Assembly: GCA_025345505.1 (NCBI GenBank)
Contig: JANVCC010000048.1
Location: 3,129,455-3,193,454, forward strand
Direction: 5' to 3'
From: Todiramphus chloris collaris
Taxonomy: Eukaryota > Chordata > Aves > Coraciiformes > Alcedinidae
DNA: 64,000 nt
Part shown: positions 39,711 through 52,977 of the stretch, one piece after another
Numbering within the stretch: the stretch's first letter is position 1
Layout of the letters: each line of letters begins with the position of its first letter
The notes under the pieces: generated by a model
The model's input: the letters and a program-made list of their open reading frames with translations, nothing else
What the model was told of the DNA's origin: nothing
Database searches by the model: none
Translations under genes and position numbers: made by a program

Positions 39711-42258
39711 AGGAGAGAATAGAGAAAGAACTTGGGAACGAGCATTCACTGAGAAATCACAGCAGATGCAAAGAGACGGGCAGACAGTTCAGATATGAGG
39801 AGGAAAAAAGATAAAGGATGGAGTGCATGAAAAATTAGTGCTATGAACACTACAAACATCTATAACCAGTCAGCTGTTTAAACAGAGCATGTCCCACCGT
39901 ATGTGAATGACCACAATCCTCCGTTTGACTAATACAGCTTCAATCTGGGACAATTTACACGAAGCACGTGGCACGCTTCTGCACCCACGGCTCTACTACG
40001 AGACGGAGAGGAGTTTAATTTCCCACTCCCGGAATTTAATATGCATTGGAAGCCAGCGTCATTAGCCATGGAAGTCAAAAGGAAGGACGGAAAATGAGTT
40101 TTTGAAAATCAGCCATATTGAAAACTGCACTCTCATTTAATCTGTGTAATCAACAGCCAGAGCTATTCAAAGTCTCAGGGACTACAGTCACTCCCTATTA
40201 GCCTGTAAGTAGTTCAGAAGCTATTATTCTCACTTGAACGGTTTTCCAATACACAAGAGACAGCATTAAGTTAAGGAAGTTAATATGCCAAGTCAATACT
40301 CTTTGTTATCAAGTCGTCTTCTTCCGTTGGTTCATCTTCAACCTATTTTCACCATATAAATTTGATTTAAATTACACGGACAGTTTGACAAAGCCACAGG
40401 TATTTAAAATAGAGCTTGAAATGCAGCTCTATAGTTTTTACTCCCGGTAACCATTTCCCAGGATACAATTTATAGCAGCCACTGAGACTCCAAACTAAGA
40501 ATGTCTGCTGCATTCCAGAGTCAACATCTTTGGACAGAGACAATATTTTTTGTGTGACTCTACAGGGATTCTCAATAATTGCACCTAACTGCGGTAATAG
40601 TTTAAATTCATGGAAAATGGATGTTCTTCTGATACCATCACTCACCGCTATCACAGCGGAATGCTTTCCTGCATGAAGCAGCCAGTTACCACCATGTGGT
40701 GCTGAATCCCAAGCAGGAAACAAGGCACGAATATGGATCAGAGACCTTTGTGTTCAGCATATAATAAGTCCAATATCCCTGTCATAGAACAGCAATCATT
40801 AACTGAGGGATCTTTTGTTAAATGGCCCCCGTGGCTGGACTGGTAACAGCAGGGATTGAATTTGCAATTTCTGTATCTCAAAATATCTCCCTTTTATGAT
40901 GATGATCACATCTGATGCCATAGTTATATCTCTACTTACCATCCTCAAGACCAGATTCATCTGTCAGGGTGACTGCAAGCCTACAAATTCATGCATTTCC
41001 AAAGCAAGTCTCTAGGACTTGAAATGAAAACACTGATTTCTATTAACTTTGGCCGATTAATCAACCGCAGGGCAGGACCACAGAACTTACACATGGAGTT
41101 TTGGCTCTGGTGGTATTATCTGAAATGGGCTTTCTGCATCTCTTGAAAAAAAACCTTGGAGGAAAAAGGAACCCTTTGTCTCAAATAAAATATCACCTAA
41201 CTTGTTCAAGCTATTCCTGTTGCGAGCCCAAAACCAGATCAAGTCCAAATTCCTGCGGAGTGTGATGTGAAATGATTTCTTTTAGTGCAAATAATGCCTT
41301 CTGGTGTCTGGTCCAGCCTTCACTTCTGGAGTTATGAAATAACTTGGGCAAACACGAAATATGCATACACTTGAGGTTAGCTGCAATTTTTAGTTAGGGT
41401 CTCTGCATCAAAAGAGAAAAGGGAGTCCTTTCTGCAGACAAACACTAAGACCCACACTCTTTCGGTCATCAGTACCAACTGAGGTAGAACATCTAAGTGA
41501 AAGACAGAGGCACGTGGGAACTGCATCTTAAAAGACAAGGGAAGGTTTCAAGTCATAATCTGAGCTCACTCACACCGTTTCTACTCTCCTGTTCCAATAC
41601 CAATTTCTTTAGAACTACTTGTAATTTATGGTGCTGCATGTAAGAGAAGCAAAGGACAATCCTGATCCATCAATGGTCTCCATGTGCTTATTTTTTCTGG
41701 AACTGATTGACCCAAGGAAGCTTCCACTTTTGTACTTCTCAGCCTTTAGTTTGTGTGTTGCACATCACAAGCTTCACTGCTAGGGAGAAACAGATCACAG
41801 AGTACTCTTAGAGCTGCTCCAGAGGTTGTTCTTCAGAGCAACACAAGCATATGCTATGATACATCACCTCTGTGCAGTGATAAACTCGCCTACAGTTGAT
41901 TTACACTAGAAATAATATAGAAATTATACTAACAAGACTCCTCTTCCCAAGCAACTTATCCCTCTCCCTCAAGAGAAGTAAAAGGTACAGGTAAAAGAAC
42001 TTTACTTACACAGCCTCTGTACTGGGATTTTTGCTGGCATAGCTATGTCAGCAAAAAATTTATATCCCTCCCTGACAGGTCTCCTTGATAACACTTTTAA
42101 GTGCAAACCAGGTGTCGGTATTTCAGTTACGACAGAAAAAGAGTTCTACACCAGTCATGAGCTGAGTACATAGCCTTCCATGACCTAGAAAAGCCCTTGC
42201 TTCCAGGGAGGTCAGCACCCATGATCATGCTTGCCACCAGCATGATCTCTCATGAGCA

Positions 42259-42289
42259 TTAATACAGTACTAATATGATACTGTATTAA
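42259..42289. repeat. Perfect 11-bp inverted repeat
   Basis: Arms ttaatacagta (42259-42269) and tactgtattaa (42279-42289) pair exactly around a 9-nt loop. No T-run follows, so it is not a Pol III terminator. Confidence 0.85.
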
Positions 42290-43571
42290 CACAGAAATAG
42301 AAGGTGAAAATATCAGATCAGTCGACAAGCCACTTACATTCTGTGTTTATTTACACCACATTAAAGCCACAAAAAAAATCCAGTGCATGGGAGGTACCAA
42401 CACTTCTCTGTAAAAATGTGCTGTGAATTTTCAGATTAGACTAAAAATAATTTTAAATCTATTAATCTCTGGACATGTCAGTTGGTTGCATTTGGCATTC
42501 AGAGAGATTCAGATGTTTCTATCAATTGAGTCCCCAGATGCATCTCATGATGACACATGATAACCATGTACGTAGAGTGTCCCTCACCAACACTGTACCT
42601 GTTCCCAACCTAGTCTATCATATTCTCATTGTCTCCAGTACAGTTGCTCTCTGATCCCATGAGATTATTTATGTTTAGGCTTTGCATTGATGTGGCAACA
42701 GAGAAGGCCCTCAGAAATCAGCCCTCACTGTGAGGTCCACGGTCCATCTGGGGTGTTCCTCAGGACAAGTGATGATCCCCTGTGATAAAAACCAGCATGA
42801 ACAAGTGTTTGGAACTGATTACACGTGCGACACTCCTGGCCCTCGATTAGCCAAGCAGCATGAATCCCTGAGCTACAAGAAACAGTCAATCACCTTTGAT
42901 TCATTAAATAACATTCCTTTATTGAATATACAGAAAGAAAACAAGTTTCACAAGCAAAAAGCAGTGATATCCAAGCACTTAGATCACTACTGGAAACTGT
43001 ATCCTACTCCTACAACTTTTTGTTTGTTTGTTTCTCACTATTTTAGCATTTTTTACAATCCACTAAGATTACTCACAGCCAGAACTGCAGCAAAACTGGG
43101 ATTGTATGAAAACTATTCACATACCACTAGCTGAGAAAAGCACTGGTGTTAGTCCAGAAACCAATTTACTCTCATAAATCATCTTTATTCTTGCAAACAA
43201 CACTGAAGGAAACAATTTTGCAATGAGGCCACAGCAAAACAGAGCACATGCCCCCTTCCATCCTCACCTTATTCACTGCCCTTACAACACTCTCTTCCAT
43301 TCATTTAGCTGCACCATCCCCAAATCCTATCTCTCTGGACACCAGCCCTTGACAGGGTGATTTCCTCTTTCCTATGGGGTATGCTGGCCTTTCCCACGTG
43401 GCCTAAGTACCCTCAGCATCACACGCTCTAAGGCTTTCTCTGTCAAAGTCCATAAGCCACACAGGGAAGACAAAACTGTCATCCCACTCAGGGGCTGGAA
43501 AGCACTCCCTGCATTCTCCTTCCCCCGGTGTAAAAAGGAGTGTAGTACATCAAATGCATTGAAAGAATCAG

Positions 43572-43589
43572 GACACACACACACACACC
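43572..43589. repeat. (CA)n microsatellite
   Basis: About eight CA units. Shorter CA tracts are at 8361-8374 and 16479-16487. Confidence 0.85.
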
Positions 43590-44653
43590 CAGTCCCACTC
43601 ATTCATCCTCCTCCCAGGCTGAGCAGCTTTCTCTTTCCCTCCCCACCACCCCCCTTGAGCAGTTACTCACACTTGTGTAGCTCATCATCTGGGCAGCAGC
43701 AGAACCCAATGTCTCTAGGTTATCTGCTTTCCTCTCGTCACTGTCTATCAGGATGCAGGGCAAGGGATCCCTCTTGCCAACGACCACCGAGGAAAACTTG
43801 GTTCATGAACACAGGAAAAAAGGCGTACTACAATTGAAGGATGGTGGATTTTTTTACAGAGCATTACCACTGAAGTCCTTGTTTACGTCTCTTTTCATTC
43901 CTTTCCACTTCTGCTACGCTTTAAGGAAAATGGTACAGTGGAAGTTAAAAGTCTAGCACGGGAAGAAAACGTTATGCTTTCAATGGGCACTTCAGTTCCA
44001 GATAACATATGCAGTGAACTCCACAGAGGAGAAGTCAGATCATACATAGCTAGAGGAAGGACTGATTTATGCCTTGATTTATTATTACTAGTTTCAGAAG
44101 AGCAACCAGCAGTCATTTCAGAGACAAAAGCATTAGACTGCCATATGGTTTTGTGATATTTAGGTACCTGTGGCACACACCCTTAGCCCTGCACTTTTTG
44201 CCAGGCAAACAAAGTGGAATTTGGCCAGTATGCAACTTGCATACTGGGCATGAATGGTCAAAAATACACAGACTGAGTGGACAAAATAGTCAAATCCCTG
44301 ACATTTTTGAGTCTTAATGATTCCTTTTAGGGCATCTTTCTGAGGTAGCCAGCTCTTTTCATACCAAAGGTCCTATGTACATGCCAGTGTGGCAGGGAAG
44401 CTAATCACTGGAAATTAAGTGTGCTAGTGACTTTATTAGGTACCCAGAGTGTAAGAAGCTGAAAAGGAACAGAGAGTCTGAGGAAACACAGGATAAGACT
44501 AGGAAGAAACATATCCCAACACAGAAGCATAATTAAGCATTCAAATTGCCATTTAACAGCCGACGAGGAAGACGTATGGAAGAATGCAGGGATGTGTGGA
44601 GAATTAAAAGGCTATATTGAAACTAAGATTTATTCATAGAGCATTCCAAAGTA

Positions 44654-44686
44654 TTTAGGCTCCTAAATCTTACTTAGGAGCTTAAA
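44654..44686. repeat. 13-bp inverted repeat, one mismatch; possible old palindromic repeat
   Basis: Arms tttaggctcctaa (44654-44666) and ttaggagcttaaa (44674-44686) pair over 13 bp with one mismatch and a 7-nt loop. 'TTTAGGCTCCTAA' resembles a palindromic repeat I recall from bird, turtle and crocodile DNA, but I cannot name it with certainty. Confidence 0.6.
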
Positions 44687-45534
44687 ACTGCCACTCAGTT
44701 CTACAGGAAATTTGTCACCTCCACATCTTTTTGGTTTCAGGCTCAAGGATGGCTAGCACGAGGCAGCAGTGTCCGCGCCTCTCTGGTGCCTGTCTCACTG
44801 TATTAGGCAACCAGAAGAATGTAACGAAGAAACTCTAGATGCACCAGTGACTCAGAACAAAACTCCCACTCTACCATAAATACATTTAATGTCCTGCATA
44901 TAGGACATGTTATGAGACCTGATGAAAGCCCCAGAAGAACCGCTGGATTGTAGAAATGCAGAGTATGGGGGAAGGGAAGTAACAGGCAATTGCTTATCCT
45001 GAACCTACCTACAGGGTCAGCAATCTCCTCTGTAAAGCTGCCAGCCTTTATGTGCTGTCTGTATTACTGTAGAACTTGCAAGCTCAGATCGTGGATCAGC
45101 TCTACAGAGATGCAAAGAAAAAAAATTATCTGCATACACATCTGATGAAAGTCATGTAACCCAAATACCACCCACAAAACAATTCTCTGTTATTGGCTTA
45201 GAGTAATTCTAATTACTATCATCCATTGTAGAATTAACATAAAAATATTCTTCATAGTACAGTTGAACAGGCTCAGAAAGGAGAAACATGCATTGAACCA
45301 TAAGGAGGAATGCAGGTTGTTACAGTATGACGTATACTCCAGGTAGGCAGGAGAAACACCTTCTTGCCATGCAATGTTTTTTTCTAGACAGACAGCTAGA
45401 TAAAATGTATTCCATGTACATGACTTCTAAAAACTGAAGAAATGGGAACCACTCCAGTAATTAAAATCTTGGAAAGCTTTCAGTTACAAACATGAGAATA
45501 TGTTTGTGTATCGTTTATAGCACGTATTCCCCAG

Positions 45535-47628
45535 CATAGAACTGCAGAATCATTTTGGTTGGAAGAGACCTTTAAGATCACCTAGTCCAACTGCTAACTC
45601 AGCACTGCCAAGTTCACCACTAACCCATGTCCTTCAGCACCACATCTACATGTCTTTTAAATACCTCCAGGGATGGGGACTCCACCACCCACTTCCCCGG
45701 GCAGCCCATCCTAGGGCTTGACAACCCTTGCAGTGAAGAAATTTTTCCCAATATCCAACCAAAACTTCCCCTGGTGCAACCTGAGGCTGTTTCCTCTTGT
45801 CCTGTTATTCGTTACTTGGGAGAAGGGACCAACACCAACCTTGCTACAACCTCCCTTCAGGGAGCTGTAGAGAGCAAGAAGGTCTCCTCTTCTCCAGACT
45901 AACCAATCCCAGCTCCCTCAGTCGCTCCTCAGAAGGCATCTTCTCCAGACCCTTCACCGGCTTCACTGCCCTTCTTTGGACACTCCCCAGCACCCCAGTG
46001 CCCTTCTTCGAGTGAGGAGCCCAAAACTGAACCCAGTATTTGAGATGCAGACTCACCAGTGCCAAGTACACAGGCACAGCCACTTCCCTGGTCCTGCTGG
46101 CCACACCGTTTCTGACCCAGGCCAGGATGCCTTTGTCTTCTTGGCCACCTGGGCACACTGCTGGCTCACGTTCAGCTGGCTGTTGACCAGCACCCGCAGG
46201 TCCTTTTCCACCAGGCAGCTTTCCAGCCACTCTTCCCCAGGCCTGTAGCACTGCCAGGGGTTGTTGTGACCCAAGTGCAGGACCCAGCACTTGGCCTTGT
46301 TGAACCTCATCCCAGTGGCCTTGGCCCATGGATCCATCCTGTCCGGATCCCTCTGCAGAGCCTCCTGCCTTCATGCAGATCAGCACACCCAGCTGACTCG
46401 GTGCCATCTGCACACTTACTGAGGGTGCCTCCATCCAGATCCTTGATAGAGATGTGAAAGAGAAGAGGCCCCAGTGCTGAGCCCTGGGGAACACCACTGG
46501 TGACCAGCTGCCAACTGGATTTAACTCCATTCTCTGCTGCTCTTTGAGCCAGGCCAGCCAGTTTTTTTATCCATCAAAGCGCACACCCATCCAGGCCATC
46601 AGCAGCCAGTTTCCCCAGGAGAATGCTGTGGGGAACTGTGTCAAAAGCTTTACTGAAGCCCAGGCAGTCAACGTCCACAGACTTTCCCTCATCCAGTGAG
46701 CGAGTCATCTTGTCACAGAAGATCAGGTTAGTCAAGCAGGACCTGCCTTTCATAAACCCACGTTGACTAGGCTTGTTCTTCTGGTTGTCCTGTATGTGCC
46801 TCGTGATGGCACTCAACATGATCTGCTCCATAACCTTTCCTTGCACTGAGGTCAAACTGACACATCTGTAATTTCCTTGACCCTTTCCCCAGCCCTTCTT
46901 TTTAGATGGACATCACATTTTCTATCCTCCAGTCAACTGGGACCTCCCCAGTTAGCCAGAACTGCTGACAACTGATAGAAAGTGGCGTGGTGAGCACTCC
47001 TGAGAGCTCCCCCAGTGCCCTCGGGTGGGTCCCACCCAGCCCCATAGACTTGTGCATCCGAGTGGTTTAGGTCACTGACCATTTTCTCTTGGATTATGGG
47101 GACTTCAGTCTGCTCCTCATCCCTGTTGGGATGAATGGAGAGAATGGAGAATGACTGGTCTTAGTATCAAAGACTGAGGCAAAGGCAGCATTCAGTACCC
47201 CAACCTTTTCCTCACCCTTGGTCACTATGCTTCCCCCCACATCCAATAAAGGATGGAGATTCTCCTTAGTCCTCCTTCTGTTGTTCATGTACTTATAGAA
47301 ATATATTTTATTGTCTTTTATGGCAGTAGCCAGATTGAGTTCTAGTTGGGCTTCAGCCCTTCTAATTTTCTCCCTGCCTAGCCTCACAGAATCTTTGTAG
47401 ACTTCCTGAGTGGCCTGACCCTTTTTCCACAGGCCACAGACTTTCCTTTTCTCCCTGAATTCCAGCCAAACTCTCTGTTCAGCCAGGCCAGTGTTCTTTC
47501 CCACCAGCTCACCTTCTGGCACACTGGGACAGCTGCTCCTATGCCTTAAAGATTTCCTCCTTGTCCAGCCTTCCCAGACTCCTTTAACCTTCAGGATTGC
47601 CTCCCAAGGGACTCTTCCAGCCAGCAGC
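45535..47628 (-). mobile_element. CR1 LINE, 5'-truncated, about 2.1 kb
   Basis: The longest retrotransposon copy in the window. Its 3' end is at 45535, where the + strand reads the reverse complement of the CR1 tail (GAATCATTTTGGTTGGAAGAG...). It runs back through the 3' end of ORF2, the reverse transcriptase, and the region before it, stopping at about 47628 within ORF2. The endonuclease domain and ORF1 are absent, as expected for 5' truncation during target-primed reverse transcription. Frames are broken in several places, so the copy is inactive. Confidence 0.93.
45890..47628 (-). pseudogene. Broken CR1 ORF2 (reverse transcriptase) remnant
   Basis: Read on the minus strand. The segment 47628-47094 encodes the region before the RT core (GRVPWEAIL, KIRRAEAQLELNLATA, ENLHPLLDVGG). 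A stop follows the PVDWR-type motif at 46902-46904. The segment 46855-46574 carries RT motifs (GFMKGRSCLTNLI, then GFSKAFDTVPHSILLGKLA). Around 46530-46400 come [13 protein letters not shown] and LSKCADG, where CR1 normally has the catalytic Phe-Ala-Asp-Asp: the second aspartate is replaced by glycine (codon within 46403-46411). After frameshifts, the C-terminal part ([43 protein letters not shown]) appears in two different frames down to about 45890. No full-length product is possible. Confidence 0.9.
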
Positions 47629-50600
47629 AATTAACCTTTACACAAGGGTTCTCAGTGGAAAGATACTTCATTGTTACCACACACAAAACCAAAAGTATCT
47701 TATGACAAAGTAGCAAAGGAAATCTGCATCTTTCAGGCAATGTAGTACAAATATCTTCGTAGGGTAAATATATTTTAATGAAGAGATTCTCAACAATACA
47801 TGTGTTTATATCTTTTTTTTTCTTCACACTTGGATTTTACTTATGTCACAATCTACCTGGCACGTTCAAGACATGTATCATTTATTCATCTGCTTTCTTT
47901 CAGTCCCTCTCAGTTACACAGATGACCAGGTTAAAGAAAAATCAAGTGGTTTGTCTGGTGTAACTGTGTCAAAACAAACCATACCCATTGTACTGTGGTT
48001 AGCTGAAGTCATAATAAGAAAAAACAACCCAAAAAAACAGTGCTTGCTTTACTTTATGTATTTTCAGAATAAACTCTCATAATTAAACTTTCCACTTTTC
48101 CATGTAGCTGACTATGATTTCTTGCACAGCAGGAGGTTTTCTCCACAGACATATTGACTTGGACAATAAACAAAGCAGAAATCTTTGACTAGAATTTACA
48201 GCTAAATTTAACCATGCATATTGTTAGTCAAATTTGCATATCTGTCTTTCAACATTAAGTGGGGGGGGGGGGGGGGAGTTGAAATTCAATAAATTTGGGC
48301 ACTGCAGTGTTTGGCAAGGGAAAAAAAAAAAAAAAAAGGAGAGAGATTTCAGTTGTAATTTCCATACTTACTGAGGCTGTATGTCAAAGGAAATCTGTGC
48401 AAAAAATTCCTTTTGCTGCCTTGACAAGATTTGACAGTTGATAGCATACTAATAGTAAAGGTGCTTGTTTAAACAGTGCCTATAAAATACTGATGAATGA
48501 CTGAATTCTAGAAAACATTTCCAGCATCCCTTATCTCTCTGTTCTTTGACCACAGAATTCATAGAAGCAGTGAACATGGTTTGAAGAATATAACCCACCT
48601 TTTCCTCTCAATATCGACTCCCCATGAACCATTGACAGACCACTCAGCACTGGCTGCTTATAATTAAAGATGACAGAAACTTTCACTGATACTTTTTCAT
48701 TGATCTTTTTTTTGTGTCACAACACTGCAGCACCACTGACCCTCCAAAGCCATCAGGCACCACTAGCAAATATTCACCTTTTGTGATTTTTGCCTCTCTT
48801 TTCACAGCATCTTGGATACCTGGATGCCTTAGGAATTTGGGTTTCTAATTCCTTTAGAACTAAGTTACTTCACCTGGGTCTGCCCACCCACAAAAATTAA
48901 GACATTGGGATGCAGTTGGGCCAGCACAAAATGGTTTAGATCAGCACAAATATTTCCACACTGAAGAGAGAAAGTCATGCTACGTTGAGTAATTTTTCCA
49001 GTATAAAAGTTGGATATGTTCCAGAAATTAAACTGGTGGTTTGGGTAGGGTTGGGGGTTTTTTTCATTATTATTATTATTACTTTTATTTTAACTGAAGC
49101 AGTCAATTTTTATCACTAAAGCTCTCAATAAATTATGAAAATACACTACCACAATGTGTACTTTATGGCTTTCAATACTTGCTCTGGGAAGGATTTCAAG
49201 GGCATCTGTAACCTACACTTAGGTCTTTAGAGTTTGACTACTCCTCAACTGGAGGATGGAGAAGGAATAAATGGCATTCTGGCAAAAGGGAGGGACTTGG
49301 TCATCACTGTAAGACATCACCTACAGTTGACTGTGCAGATAAGTGGCCTAGTCTTTCTTTTCTTAGGTTTCAGATGAAACAAACACAACCATTAACACTG
49401 AAACAACAAGATTTCTAACACCCCAGTGAGATGCACAGATCAGCTCACACCTCTCAGAGCACTTCTAGCAGCATCTTGTAGACTTGGACAGGAGATCTCC
49501 TAATCGCACTCCTGGATTTTTCCTGGAAATATAAAACTGCAACTTTTTTTCTTTTTCTAATAAACAAGCTGTGCTGGAAGAGAAGTGCTCTACAGCCACC
49601 ACTTCTAGCATTTAGGCTTTGTCTATAAACAACTTTGTATCATCACAAGGTCTGACTGAGCTTGGTGAGACTCTAAAATAGCATGGTGGCCTAGAAAGTA
49701 CCTTTTTGAGAGACCCAAGCATTGAACCATTACATGTCTTTTTTTTTGCAGAAAAATAAAAAAGCATTCAGATACTGTGCAACAGAGATAGCTGGGAAAA
49801 TGGAGGAGTAATTTTATTCTGCAAAAGTGCAATGACAAGTAGCTAAATAACCTCAGTGATACAAGGCATTTACCTGGAAGTCACCAATGTACTATCTGCA
49901 TTCCGGTCTGAACGTCGTAAAACAATAAACTACAGAAAAATACAACTTCCAGTGAGGTAACCATGAGATGCTGAGAGCTCACTGGGATGCATTTGTGACA
50001 CTGACGTCAATGGAAGTCAAGGCCAATCCTCCAAATACAAATTGCTGAGTTAAACATTTCAGAATCAGGCACTGAAATTAGTGAGTTAAAGCTTAATTCA
50101 CTCACAGACTGTCTGTACATGGTCACCTCATGGGGCCATCACCAGGAAGACAAGAGATCTTCTTAGAAGAACTGGCTCTACCCGAGGCTAATTAACAGAT
50201 ATGCTGACTGTAAATAAAAGCAGGAGGTGGTAAACAGAAAAGAATAGGAAGTTTGATGGGGCTCCCAACTGATGCTCTGTGTCAATAAACGTCAGTTGAA
50301 ACTTAGATGCTGCTTTTGTAGTCTCTCAAGGAAATCATCATTATCCCATTATTCTGTAAGACAGTCTAACCTCATCTCCACACATTGTACGAGGGAAGAT
50401 ATTTTTGATCAACTCTGCATTTGTTAATTGCAAAACCAAACGTCATGAAGATCTTTGGGTTTCTATACAGAATCGAGCAGCTTATTTAAAAGTACAAACT
50501 GTAATATGCAGCTTTACTACGCATAAAAATAACCATTTCTTATATCCCAATCCAAATTAGTGACCCTTGTAAAAATACCGTTTCAAAAGCACCAGTGAGA

Positions 50601-52664
50601 CAGCACAAATAACTGTATAAAGCAGACAAGAGACTGATATACACAGATATAATTAGTCTTTTTAAGCACAGAAACACTTTCTCAATTTACCCTCATCATT
50701 TCCTAAGCCTGTAGGAGACGCATCACTTAACTCTCTGGCTTTTGGGCTGAGTGTATTTTACTACAGTATTTTCCTTCTCTGACTCACAAATTTTCTGCCA
50801 ATAAAGGGGTACCTGTAAGAAAAACATTTTTGATAGTATTGACCATTGAAAAGATGGTGGGTGATACTCATTGTCCATTCTCTGCCCCACACTCCCAAAA
50901 GTTAACTCCCACTGCAAGCTGCATTTTGCTTGTTGTTTCCTAATCCCCTCTCCCATTTGAAGACGTTTCCTCAAGCAAGCAGACACTTTAAAGTAACCAG
51001 GAGCACAGACATGAGGATAGACTATTTTGCATGAGAAAGTTTTGCAGAATGCAATCTTCTCTTTTCCTTGGAGTTTAAATAATTACTACCTACCACCTCA
51101 ATGAAATAAAGAAATGTAAAAGTCTTAGTTGTGAACATGTGTTTTTTTCGCACCCAACGACTTCCCACAGTTCTTCCAGTTTCAAGAGTGGACAGATTTG
51201 GCAACTCTACTTGCCTGTCACCTCGTAAGACTATCATTAAGATTCAGATTAAGGCACACAATAGATGTGAGAAAGGTTGCTCTCTTCTTGCTATTCCTGA
51301 CACACGTTAGAGACAGGATTACAAGCTCACACTTCACAAAATTCCGAAGTTCATTTTGAAAGAACTTACACATTTTCACTGTGTTTTTAGGAAAACGTGG
51401 ACATAATTATTTTATTTTATTTTTCTACTTCTTCCATCTCATTAATTCTAATGTACTAAAATTTCTACCTTACACAAATGATTACTTGAAGTAAAGCTAT
51501 TTGACTGTATAGCACTATGCTTTGAAAAGTATTTGAATTCCACACATGAACAGCTGGGAAGTGGTACCACAGGACCTCCCTCTTATACTTGAGTATTATG
51601 CTTTCCTTTCTCTGTCCTCTTTCCTGACGTAATTTTAGTATTAGAATGATGAATCTCTTTCTCAACAATACTCAAACTATTTCTTCCTTTCAAATGTTGT
51701 CTCGCTGTTATGTTTCCTTGCAAATATTTATTTAAAATAAGCCTGAAATAATACCAGGGAAGAGGGAAATTACTGGTCATCTACTGCAAATCTAATACAA
51801 TCAAATTCTGCTGACAGAAAGTTGAAGGAAAAATACTTTCCCTGTCAGGAAAACAAATAAAAAGAGACCCCATTAATCTTGGTCAATATGACTACCAAAT
51901 AAACTTAAGGAGTATAACGAGATGTATTTACTTTCAGGTAATCATAAAAGTTCTTAAAGAGTTTATTAAAAATAGAGGGGGGAAAAAAAATAGCTGCTCT
52001 CTTACAAAACTAAGAATCAGCTCACGTACAGACTTGATCATTAATGCCTATGAAGGCTAAAAAAGACTAGTACTGCTCAGCAGTCATGAAGTGGTATAAA
52101 TTAAATTGACATGAAAACAAAATTAAAAGTATCTGCAAAGACATTTCTGTAAGAGTGCTAAGATGCAAACCAAGCAATAAAGACTAACAATCAACTCTGG
52201 GTTAAGAAACACCACATGTTGCCAGTTGCTGATAGATTCTGGCTACAAACTGCATTCTAACACTGAACAAAGGACAGAACATAGCACGTACTAAAACTCA
52301 TGTAGGACACATTAACAATTTTCCTCCCTAATTTTCAATATTCGCTTTGTTTTCTCTTCTTGTCTTAATACAAAGTCCAGTGATCTCTGCAGAAGTCTTA
52401 CTCTAATGTTCTACCCAGTAGCTTTAGAAGACTGCCCCAAAAGGCTCACAGTTGTATTTGAGACACAGTTGTAGCAAATTTTCAACAGAAAGCTTAGGAC
52501 TACAGAACCACAACCTATTCAGATGAAATTCTCTATCCCCATGCTCACATCTCTTGCGATCGGCTTACAATATTTTTGGAAGAAGTAGTTTCATTTCTGA
52601 TAAATTTTGCCCAATTCCAGCTTGCAAAAGCCTATGCTTATTCATTTATCAATGTACTTCTTAC
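47629..52664. other. Unique intergenic DNA, no gene seen
   Basis: AT-rich; contains the G16 and A17 runs and the motif cluster at 49038-49064. I see no exon or RNA gene. Confidence 0.65.
48261..48276. repeat. G16 homopolymer
   Basis: Sixteen consecutive G, followed 44 nt later by an A17 run (48321-48337). The G run can form a quadruplex. Confidence 0.9.
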
Positions 52665-52925
52665 CCAAGGATGGCTGTGTCAGTTCAGATCAAGGGTCTC
52701 TTTAGCTCAGTATCCCACTTCTGAAAGCAGCCACGAGTCAAAGCCATGAGAAGAGAACATGAACAAAGAAATAAGATATACTATTTTCCCAAAATAACTC
52801 CTCAGCCTTCACCTATATTCCACTCAGGAATTCCCAAGACTGATGTGATTTATCTGCTTAGCTTGCCCAATGGGTCTTCTTTTTCAAGCACTTTAGCCCA
52901 TTACCCCTTAAACTCACATATACAA
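52665..52925 (-). mobile_element. Old CR1-type LINE fragment, longest of its family here
   Basis: The + strand shows GGATGGCTGTGTCAGTTCAG, ATCAAGGGTCTCTTTAGCTC, AGTATCCCACTTCTGAAAGC and CACTCAGGAATTCCCAAGAC. It then continues into a deeper part of the element (CAATGGGTCTTCTTTTTCAA ... CCCTTAAACTCACATA). Old and inactive. Confidence 0.7.
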
Positions 52926-52977
52926 CATCCCAAAGCAAAGCTACCTTGGGCAAAGAACTAAGAACTGTATTGCAGTG

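Larger units (their letters stand above)
37187..45534. other. Unique intergenic DNA rich in simple repeats; two possible enhancer stretches
   Basis: Holds the TA, GA, poly-C and A-rich tracts listed separately, hairpins at 42259 and 44654, and repeat-free stretches at 38860-39060 and 39900-40200. A 134-codon frame at 42730-43134 starts with GTG and is not supported as a gene. Confidence 0.6.

Noticed and set aside
44889-44908. 7-bp inverted repeat atgtcct/aggacat
   Set aside because: Stem too short to stand out from chance in 64 kb.
45844-46530. 228-codon minus-strand frame as a possible host gene
   Set aside because: It is part of the CR1 ORF2 remnant, reading CR1 protein only in its C-terminal half and an out-of-frame translation before it.
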